From an uncultured Fretibacterium sp. (GTDB lineage Bacteria > Synergistota > Synergistia > Synergistales > Aminobacteriaceae): DNA of 53,419 nt. Below the pieces are notes generated by a model, which saw only the letters and a program-made list of their open reading frames with translations, searched no databases and had not been told where the DNA came from. The translations under genes and the position numbers were made by a program. The first letter of the stretch is position 1. Each line of letters starts with the position of its first letter. The DNA is taken from NCBI GenBank assembly GCA_937915755.1, contig CALGGR010000004.1, positions 1-53,419 of the forward strand, read 5' to 3'. Shown piece after piece: positions 42,650-50,700 of this stretch.

Positions 42650-42877
42650 ATGAAGAAAGGCATTCACCCAGAATATCAGGAGTGCAAAGTAACCTGCTCA
42701 TGCGGAAATACATTCACGACACGCTCAACAATGAAGGAAATCCGCGTAGGCGTTTGCTCCGTCTGCCACCCGTTCTACTCAGGCAAGAAGGGCAGAATAC
42801 TCACTGAAGCAGGAAGGCTCGAAAAGTTCCAGAAGAAGTACAAGGGAATCAATTACGGCCAGAAGACAGAAGTATAA
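42650..42877 (+). CDS. rpmE: 50S ribosomal protein L31, zinc-binding type
   Basis: A 75-residue ribosomal protein. The zinc ligands are retained (C in CKVTCSCG, and CSVCHPFYSGK), which defines the C+ form used when zinc is sufficient. It follows rpsO by 13 bases with AGGAGGAAT before its ATG. A terminator-like hairpin follows at 42894. Confidence 0.95.
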   Translation: MKKGIHPEYQECKVTCSCGNTFTTRSTMKEIRVGVCSVCHPFYSGKKGRILTEAGRLEKFQKKYKGINYGQKTEV

Positions 42878-42893
42878 ACATATGCAAACTGTT

Positions 42894-42920
42894 ACGGGGG
42901 CTGAAAATGCTCCCGTTTTT
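42894..42920 (+). terminator. terminator-like hairpin after rpmE, abutting thyX
   Basis: ACGGGGGC (42894-42901) pairs with GCTCCCGT (42909-42916) with one G-T pair, followed by T through 42920. The thyX ATG is at 42924. Confidence 0.8.
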
Positions 42921-42923
42921 ATT

Positions 42924-43610
42924 ATGAACGTTATACTATTGACACATACCCCGGAACCAGACGCTATAGTAGCTGCTGCCGCAAGAATCTGTTACCGTGA
43001 TGTTACGGCGGAAGAATTATTGCAGCGTGAAGAGAAGAATTTATCCCGCTCATTGATTGCTGACCTTTTCGCAAGCGGTCATATGTCGACGTTTGAGCAT
43101 GTCTCGTTCACGTTTGGAATTGACGGACTGAGCCGGGTAGCTTCACACCAGCTCGTCAGGCACAGAGTAGCAAGTTTCAGCCAGCAGAGTCAGCGTTACG
43201 TCAAGATGTCAGAAGACCCAGAAGCCGTAATAATCCCTCCGACAATCCGCGAAAACCCCGAAGCATTAGCAGTCTTCAACGAAGCCGTCCGGAAATCTCA
43301 GGAGGCATACAGGCTCATGGTTGAGGCAGGAATCCCGAAAGAGGACGCAAGATTCATTCTTCCTCACGGGCACTCGACACGGCTTGTTATGACGATGAAC
43401 GCTAGGGAGCTTCATCACTTCTTCAGTCTGAGACTTTGCAGACGCGCTCAATGGGAGATTCACGAACTCGCACGGAAAATGCTAATATTATGCCGACAGA
43501 AAGCCCCTGTACTTTTCGAGAAGGCCGGGCCATCATGTATATTTGGCCATTGCAGCGAGGCCAGGACTTGCGGAAAACCGTACAGAGATATGGAGGATTT
43601 GCTTGATTAA
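42924..43610 (+). CDS. thyX: FAD-dependent thymidylate synthase
   Basis: Methylates dUMP using methylene-tetrahydrofolate and FAD. The ThyX motif RHRVASFSQQSQRY (RHR-x7-S) is at about residues 74-87 from ATG 42924. LPHGHSTRLVMTMNAREL and the C-terminal cysteines are typical. The ATG at 42882 in the same frame would put the terminator hairpin inside the gene; 42924 gives the standard ThyX N-terminus MNVILL. Neither start has a clear Shine-Dalgarno site. The next gene starts inside its last codons. Confidence 0.93.
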   Translation: MNVILLTHTPEPDAIVAAAARICYRDVTAEELLQREEKNLSRSLIADLFASGHMSTFEHVSFTFGIDGLSRVASHQLVRHRVASFSQQSQRYVKMSEDPEAVIIPPTIRENPEALAVFNEAVRKSQEAYRLMVEAGIPKEDARFILPHGHSTRLVMTMNARELHHFFSLRLCRRAQWEIHELARKMLILCRQKAPVLFEKAGPSCIFGHCSEARTCGKPYRDMEDLLD

Positions 43611-44529
43611 GAGATTATATTTGTGGTTGACTATTGCGCTGAATCTTTTTGCTGACGATGCAGAGAGGAAGATTCCTGTCGGCGGTCAGGCTGTAATAGA
43701 GGGCGTTTTGATGAAGGGAAAAACTTTGTGGGGCCTCGCAGTAAGGAGACCTTCAGGAGAAATTTTCACTGAGACATGGCCGAACTCCTCGCGTATTAAG
43801 CGAATGCCCTACAAGCTCCCGTTAATTCGCGGTGTTGTTGTAATGTGCGAGATGATGGCTACGGGCTTCAAGGCACTCTCGAAATCAGCAGAGGTTGCCC
43901 TCGAAGAAGAACAGGAGAAGATGACGGCATGGGACATAATATCGGCTGTGGCTGTGGCTGTTCTTGCGGTCGGCGGACTTTTCATCGCGCTCCCTCTTTG
44001 GCTTGCAGGATACGTCGCAACTACCCCCCTTTACGTCAACATCACTGAGGGAGTATTGAGGGCGGTGATATTCGTAGGATATGTAGCGGTCATTGGGCTA
44101 TGGAAGGACATTCGGGAGGTATTCAGGTATCACGGTGCTGAACACAAGACAATCAACGCTTTCGAGCATGGCCTTGAAATGACACCTGAGAACATCATGA
44201 CGTGTTCGCGCATTCACCCACGCTGCGGGACATCGTTCCTCCTTATCGCCGTAATCGTGAGCATAATCATATTCTCGCCCGTTAAGACGCTTATTGCCGG
44301 AGAAAGTTTCGCGCTTCAGGTTCTTGCAAGAATCATACTGATACCTGTCGTCGTCGGAATATCATACGAGATAATCAAACTCGCCTCGAACTCCGGGAAA
44401 TTCGGCCTCTGCATAATCGCGCCGTTCCTCACGCTTCAATACCTCACGACGCGTGAACCCGACATAAATCAGGCTGAAGTCGCATTAGTCTCGCTTAACA
44501 CCGCAATGGAAGGAGGAATATTATCATGA
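43603..44529 (+). CDS. DUF1385 membrane protein, YqhQ-like
   Basis: A polytopic membrane protein of 308 residues and unknown biochemical function. The DUF1385 signature GGQAVIEGVLMKG is near the N-terminus, and YHGAEHKTINAFE and HPRCGTSFL follow. About five membrane segments are visible. TTG at 43603 with GGAGGA upstream is the best start; it overlaps the thyX end by 8 bases. It is coupled to prfA by ATGA at 44526-44529; YqhQ-like, prfA and prmC in this order recur in many Firmicutes and relatives. Confidence 0.9.
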   Translation: MIKRLYLWLTIALNLFADDAERKIPVGGQAVIEGVLMKGKTLWGLAVRRPSGEIFTETWPNSSRIKRMPYKLPLIRGVVVMCEMMATGFKALSKSAEVALEEEQEKMTAWDIISAVAVAVLAVGGLFIALPLWLAGYVATTPLYVNITEGVLRAVIFVGYVAVIGLWKDIREVFRYHGAEHKTINAFEHGLEMTPENIMTCSRIHPRCGTSFLLIAVIVSIIIFSPVKTLIAGESFALQVLARIILIPVVVGISYEIIKLASNSGKFGLCIIAPFLTLQYLTTREPDINQAEVALVSLNTAMEGGILS

Positions 44530-45605
44530 ACATTGAGCCTAAGTTACAGGCAATCGAACAGGAGTATGAGGAGGTCGGGAAGAAACTCGCTGACCCTAAA
44601 ATCGCGTCAGACCCCAAAGAGCTGCAGATATTAGGGAAGAAACGCGCACAGCTTGAGCCTGTCGTCGAAAAATATCAGGAGTACAAGAACGCGAAGAAGT
44701 CAATCGCTGAGGCAAAGGAACTCATGAAATCGGGAGACTCTGAACTCGAAGCACTTGCCCGCGAGGAAATCTCAGAGCTTGAGCCAAAGATTGAAAGTTT
44801 CACACATGACTTGACGCTATTATTACTTCCACAAGACCCCAACGACGACAAGAGCGTTATCGTTGAAATCCGCGCAGGTACAGGGGGAGATGAGGCTACA
44901 CTTTTTGCGGCTGACTTGTTCCGAATGTACACACGTTTCTGCGAGCGTCAAAGATGGAAAGCAGAGGTTATCGACAGTTCAACAAACACCGCAGGAATTG
45001 GCGGCTACAAGGAAATCGTATTCAGGATTGACTCACAGGGCGCGTACAGCAAGATGAAGTACGAATCCGGAGTTCACCGCGTCCAGAGAGTCCCGGTAAC
45101 AGAAGCGGCAGGACGAATCCACACTAGCGCGGCAACAGTTGCGGTTTTGCCGGAAGCTGATGATGTCGAGGTAGAAATTCGTCAGGAAGACCTCAAGATT
45201 GACACATACCGTTCAAGCGGTGCAGGCGGCCAGCACGTAAACATGACGGACTCAGCGGTTAGAATTACTCACCTTCCGACTGGGATCGTCGTAACGTGTC
45301 AGGACGAGCGCAGTCAGATTAAGAACCGTGCGCGGGCAATGTCATACTTGAAGACGAAGCTCTACGACTTGGAGCAGCAGAAGCAGAGTTCCGAGCAGTC
45401 GGCGGAAAGAAGAGGAATGATAGGCTCAGGGGACAGAAGCGAACGAATAAGGACGTACAATTTCCCGCAGAACAGAATCACAGACCACCGCATCAATCTC
45501 ACTCTCTACAAACTCGAAAGCTATCTTGACGGTGATTTGTACGAGATGATTGACGCAATGGTACTCGCTGAACAGACGCAGAAGTTACAGGACATTGAGG
45601 GTTAG
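44526..45605 (+). CDS. prfA: peptide chain release factor 1
   Basis: Terminates translation at UAA and UAG. The 359 residues contain the GGQ loop in SSGAGGQHVNMTDSAVRITH, the codon-reading region just N-terminal of it (REAGRIHTSAATV-like AAGRIHTSAATVAV) and a normal C-terminal domain. The glutamine in GGQ is the target of the methyltransferase encoded next. Confidence 0.96.
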   Translation: MNIEPKLQAIEQEYEEVGKKLADPKIASDPKELQILGKKRAQLEPVVEKYQEYKNAKKSIAEAKELMKSGDSELEALAREEISELEPKIESFTHDLTLLLLPQDPNDDKSVIVEIRAGTGGDEATLFAADLFRMYTRFCERQRWKAEVIDSSTNTAGIGGYKEIVFRIDSQGAYSKMKYESGVHRVQRVPVTEAAGRIHTSAATVAVLPEADDVEVEIRQEDLKIDTYRSSGAGGQHVNMTDSAVRITHLPTGIVVTCQDERSQIKNRARAMSYLKTKLYDLEQQKQSSEQSAERRGMIGSGDRSERIRTYNFPQNRITDHRINLTLYKLESYLDGDLYEMIDAMVLAEQTQKLQDIEG

Positions 45606-46389
45606 CGATATTTTTGCGGGGCTTGAGGGCGCGGGCATAGCAAACGCAAAACAGGAGGCGTTATGGCTCGCGTCTCATGCTCTCGGCGTTGGGAGTGCTG
45701 AAATTTTAGCGAGGGCTGGATTTTCCGGCGACGAAGAACGAAGGATTGACGCTCTAATTTCGCGGAGAGTTTCGGGTGAACCGTTGCAGTATATTCTCGG
45801 TGAGGCTGACTTTTACGGGAGGGATTTCGCGGTCGGCAAAGGTGTGCTGATACCACGACATGACACGGAGACTCTGATTGAGGGCGTGAAGAAAGTTTTT
45901 CGGCAAGATGAGAGATTCCGCTTTCTCGACTGGGGGACGGGTTCGGGCTGCATTGCAATAACGATTCTTCTTGAGTTCCCGAAGTCCGAAGGGTGTATGA
46001 TAGATGCTAATCCTAAAGCTCTGAAGTATGCCCGCGAGAATCTGAGGCGGTATGGAGTTTATGACAGGCTGATAGATGCTGGGGACTTTGACCTAATCAT
46101 CAGCAACCCTCCGTATATTCCAACGGGCGAGATTTCGGGATTGATGCGTGAAGTCCGGGACTTTGAGCCTCATTCTGCACTTGACGGAGGAGAGGATGGC
46201 ATGAAGTTCTACAGGGAGATATTCGAGCTTTCAATGACGAGGCTGAGACATGGAGGATATATGATTCTTGAGACTGGGAATTTGAGGCAGGTCAGTGAGA
46301 TTGAGGGATACAGCGGGGAATTTTTGGCGGAAGGCGAGATTTTTGACAGCGGTAATTTTCCGAGATGCGTGATTATGAGGAGGATTTGA
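45595..46389 (+). CDS. prmC: release factor glutamine methyltransferase
   Basis: N5-methylates the GGQ glutamine of release factors. The substrate-binding NPPY motif is in IISNPPYIPTGE, and the SAM loop is LDWGTGSGCIAITIL. The most likely start is TTG at 45595 (MRVSDIFAGLE), overlapping prfA by 11 bases, with ACAGGA upstream; that gives 264 residues. An earlier in-frame ATG at 45550 would lie deep within prfA. Confidence 0.92.
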   Translation: MRVSDIFAGLEGAGIANAKQEALWLASHALGVGSAEILARAGFSGDEERRIDALISRRVSGEPLQYILGEADFYGRDFAVGKGVLIPRHDTETLIEGVKKVFRQDERFRFLDWGTGSGCIAITILLEFPKSEGCMIDANPKALKYARENLRRYGVYDRLIDAGDFDLIISNPPYIPTGEISGLMREVRDFEPHSALDGGEDGMKFYREIFELSMTRLRHGGYMILETGNLRQVSEIEGYSGEFLAEGEIFDSGNFPRCVIMRRI

Positions 46390-46390
46390 C

Positions 46391-46708
46391 ATGAAGAGGA
46401 AGGGCGAAACTTTGACGGAGTTTTTGACGGCTGTAACTGTTTTCGGGCTTATGGCGGCGGGGATATTCGAGTTCATAGCCAACCAGACCGAGAATTTGGC
46501 CGACATTAAGAACAAAGATAACTTGATATTCTATGCTCAGAAATACACAAACACTCCCAAAGATGAAAGACCCAGCAACAATGAAGTAATCAATGACAAT
46601 GGGACGAAGATGAAATACAATTTGGACAACGACACAACATTAACAGTTACCCTCCTGACAGAAGACGGGGGGAATAGAGCCTCGATGACATTCAGCCTAA
46701 AGCCCTAG
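46391..46708 (+). CDS. small prepilin-like protein
   Basis: A 105-residue protein starting 1 base after the prmC stop. The N-terminus KRKGETLTEFLTAVTVFGL, continuing into a hydrophobic helix, matches a type IV prepilin signal: basic leader, G before the cleavage point, E at mature position 5 and then about 18 apolar residues. After about residue 35 the domain is small, acidic and polar. No pilus assembly genes are adjacent, so the substrate system is unknown. It is converged upon by cheV with a 4-base overlap. Confidence 0.6.
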   Translation: MKRKGETLTEFLTAVTVFGLMAAGIFEFIANQTENLADIKNKDNLIFYAQKYTNTPKDERPSNNEVINDNGTKMKYNLDNDTTLTVTLLTEDGGNRASMTFSLKP

Positions 46709-47616
46709 TAATTCCTGTTCTTCTTGCACTCGTGGTATATCCTCATTACCGCCTCAACCAGCTTGTAGACATCAGGCTTCAATACGTGCGTAATCTTCAG
46801 CTTCTCCGCGCGGTCTAAAAGCTCCTTCACCATTATGGACGAGAAAAGTATTACCGGCATGTTCTCCGTCCGCGAGTCATTCCTCAGCGTCTCAACCAGG
46901 CTCAGACCGTCAAGCAGCGGCATCTCAATATCCGACACAAGCAAGTCGAAATTCTCGCCTTGGTCCAGCAATAACTTCCTTGCCTCTACACCGTCCTTCA
47001 CGGGGTAAATGCTCGTGAAACCTGACTGCTTCAGAACATCGCACGTCTGCTGTCGTAGCAATGGCGAGTCGTCGGCAACAAGAATGTGGAAGTCCTCAAC
47101 ATGGCCGATCTGTCGGTGGAACGTTTCGAGCTTGCCCTTGTCGAACATGTGTTCAGCAACCGCCGGAGCAGTCTCCTGAATTATCGCCTCGTAATCGAGA
47201 AGCAATATGTTCCGCTCGTCGCGCTTGATGATGTATAGCACCCACTTCAATGACACCCCGCGCATCTTTGAGCTGTCCAAGTCCTCAGCGTTAACCTGAC
47301 GTATCCTCTCCACTCCGTCAACCAGAAAGCCCATCTTTATGTCGTTGAACTCGACTACCATGACTTTGGTGTTCGCCATAGGAACTGTAGAATTTATCCC
47401 CAAGAATATACGAAGATCGATTAACGGCAGAAGAACGTCCCTCAATGTCGTAATTCCGACAAACGCGGGCACTTTCGTTGGAATAGGACGGCACCCTGTC
47501 CATCGCAGAATTTCTCGGGTCTTGTTGACGTTTATCGCAAACGCGTCTTTACCGAGCGTGAATACTACGACTTCCCATTTCTTGCTTGCGGCTTCTACAT
47601 TCCTTTTCTCTTCCAT
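46705..47616 (-). CDS. cheV: chemotaxis protein CheV
   Basis: Couples chemoreceptors to CheA and can be phosphorylated. Residues 1-150 form a CheW-like domain (VVVFTLGKDAFAINVNKTREI). Residues about 175-300 form a receiver domain with the acidic pair ADDSP, the phosphoacceptor D in VSDIEMP and the conserved K in LKPDV. The start at 47616 (MEEKRN) follows GAGGAGG. It stands alone here, without other chemotaxis genes. Confidence 0.92.
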   Translation of the reverse strand: MEEKRNVEAASKKWEVVVFTLGKDAFAINVNKTREILRWTGCRPIPTKVPAFVGITTLRDVLLPLIDLRIFLGINSTVPMANTKVMVVEFNDIKMGFLVDGVERIRQVNAEDLDSSKMRGVSLKWVLYIIKRDERNILLLDYEAIIQETAPAVAEHMFDKGKLETFHRQIGHVEDFHILVADDSPLLRQQTCDVLKQSGFTSIYPVKDGVEARKLLLDQGENFDLLVSDIEMPLLDGLSLVETLRNDSRTENMPVILFSSIMVKELLDRAEKLKITHVLKPDVYKLVEAVMRIYHECKKNRNY

Positions 47617-47723
47617 TTTGTGAAACTTCCTCCTCTTTATCATTGAACTGTTAGATTATAGCGTAAATCGGATATAATACAGCAAGTTGAATTTAATCCC
47701 TTCAAGAAAGGACTGTATACATT

Positions 47724-50700
47724 TTGCTCAAGACTAAAAGATTTTTGCTGATGGCCGTGTTTCTCATGCTTATACCGGCAGCGGCAATGTCCGCTCCATC
47801 ACGCTCCGTGTCAAAAATGCCGGCAGGTGTCAGAAATTTCACGCCAACAGGAACAGTACCAGACAACGTTTCATTCAGAGTCGTCTTCACCAACCCCGTC
47901 GTAAGCAAAGCCCAAACGGGAAAATCCATTACCCCCGAAAATCCGTTATTCCCGTTCGAGGTCAACCCTCCGCTTCAGCTCGAAGGACGATGGCAGAACG
48001 ACAAGACATTCACCGCACGGCTTCTCTCCCCTCTGAGGAACGCCACGACTTACACGGCATCTCTCAGGGACGGCCTCAAGGACAGGCGGGGAACTTCAAT
48101 CGGGCCGGGTGAGTTCAGGTTTCAGACAGAAGGCCTATCACCGTCAGACATTCGCGCTTCAATGGGAAGGGACGGCAACGCGTACTTCACTCTTACATTC
48201 AACATGAGGGTTGACCCCGCGAGGCTCGAAGGCTACATGCGTATCATCAATCCTGAAGGCCGGGAAGTCCCCTACACAATCAACGGCGCGCTTCCTTCAC
48301 GCACAATAAGGGCATCGATTCCTGTTCAGAAGACATCTTCAAGACAGAGATACACCGTCAAAATTGCGGCGGGACTGAAATCCGGCGAGGGTGATTTGGG
48401 GATTGACCACGACATTTCGGAGAACGTAATTCTTGACCCCGCTCTCATGGTTCAGGAAGTCAGGGCAGACAGAGAGAAGACGATTCGTGCTGTCCTTAAT
48501 TTCGGCGTTGACCCCGAGACCGTCAGGAACTTCGTAACAATTGAACCTTCCGTCGGGAAAGTGGCGTTTGAATCGGGCTGGAACGATGAGATTCTCGACA
48601 TTCGCACAGAGGACTTCAAGCCGCGTTCACGCTTCGTCATCACATTCAGGAAGGGCTTTCCCTCAAAGGGCGGCCTCGTTCTAAACGAGGATTACAGTCA
48701 GGCCGTGATTATGCCGGACTTGGACACCGAAATTACTCTTCCTTCAGCCGGCGCATATCTTGCCCCTGTCAACAACTCACTGATTCCCGTCGAGCTTCTC
48801 AACGTCAAGAAGTTACAGCTCGATTTATGGCGAATGTACGAGAACAATATTCCTCACGTCCTCAGCGAGTATGAGTATTTCGACAAGGACATCGCTCAGA
48901 GAGTCTTCACTAAGGAAATCCCTCTCAGCCTCCCGCTCAATGAAAGAGTGAGAAGGAGCATACCCATTGACGAAATGGCTTCGGGCGACAGGGGACTGTT
49001 CCTTTTGACGGCGAGAGACTCTGACGCTGAAGAATGGGAAGAAGCTACTCAGATGATTAACCTTTCCGACTTGGGCGCAACCGTGAGGCTTTGGGAAGAT
49101 GCCGTACTCGTATGGGTGAACGCCCTGACTTCAGCAAACGGTGTGAACGATGCGACGGTAAAGATCTTCTCCGCAAGGAAGCAGCTTCTCGTAGAAGGAA
49201 AGACGAACTCAGGCGGAGTCTTCTACTATGAGCGACCAGAGGGCAAAGCATGGGACGATGACAACCTCCCTGACTTGGCGATAATCTCAAAAGGCAAAGA
49301 GCTGACCTATGTTCACCTCACCCGGAATCTCCTGAACCGTGAAATCTTCGACACATCGGGCCGCGATTGGCTGAAGTCCGGCTACGACGCTGTGATCTTC
49401 TCGCCCCGCGACATCTACAGGACAGGCGAAAATGCCTCCTTCAAGCTCGTTGTGAGGAACGCTGACATCACGACACCTGAAGCATTCCCAGTGATGTTCA
49501 TGGTACGCGACACTCTTGGCCGAAAGGTCAGGCAGGAGTCAATCACCCTCAACGCAAAAGGAAGCGCAATCGCAAACCTCGCACTTCCCGGAAACGCAAT
49601 CACAGGGACATGGACAGCATACCTCGCAATTCCGGGCAACGAGGAAAAGCCCATAGCCTCCTACAAGTTCCACGTTGAGGACTTCGCACCCCCGCGCATC
49701 GAGGTGAAACTCAACTCCTACAGGCAGTTCCTCATTCACGGCGACACATTCACGGCGGACATCTACGCACGATGGCTGTTTGGTGTTGACGGTGCAGGGC
49801 TGAACTACAAGACCTCATGGACGGCGAAAGAGGCAACATTCACGCCCACTCAGGACAGATGGAAGGGCTACAGTTTCGGCGACCCGTCAAGAAAATTCAC
49901 GGCTCTCGAAGACGAGATTGACGAGGCAGAACTCGACAACTTCGGAGCAGCGAAGGTCAACCTTAAACTCTCGGACAACTGGGAAGCCCCCACAATCATC
50001 AACGTAACCTTACGCGCTGAGGTAATGGAGGATTCGGGCCGATGGGTAGCAAGCAGTATAACGAGGCCGTATTATGCCTCCCCTTGGCTTCTCGGAATCG
50101 CGCCTGTAACCGAGAATTTCAGCGTTCGACAAAACGCAGACTTCAGGGTTGTCGGCGTAACTCCCAGTGAAGAACCAGCGAATCCCGGCGAGCTTAGGGC
50201 CGAGCTTCACAAAATCACGTGGAATTACAACATGGTCGAGATTGACGGTCGCAAACGCTGGCAGTCAACTGAGGAATTGCAGAAGGTTGACGAGAAGACC
50301 CTGACGCTCCGAAACGGTATCGGCGATGTCTCATTCACACCGGAAAGCTACGGGACATACCTCGTCCGAGTGAGTGATGCAGACGACAACGCTAGGGCTG
50401 TCTACAGGTTCTACGCCTCAGACCCTCAGAACTCTGGAAGCGGCTCACAGCTAATCGACAGAATCGAGATGACACCCGACAAAGATTCCTACAGGCTCGG
50501 AGACACTGCTCACGTGAAAATCAAAGCACCTTTCGAGGGCTTGATGCTCATTGCTGTCGAGGGTGCGAAACTTATCTCTCGTAACGTGAGAATGATTGAG
50601 GCTTCGGAGTTTACGTTCGACATTCCTATAACTCAGGCGATGCGTCCTAATGTATGGCTTAGTGCATGGCTGGTCCGTCCGGTCGAGGAATCCGACGCAA

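Noticed and set aside
42348..42653. Open frame overlapping rpsO in another phase (42348-42653)
   Set aside because: It is a shadow of the S15 gene, which has the conserved protein and the AGGAGGT site.
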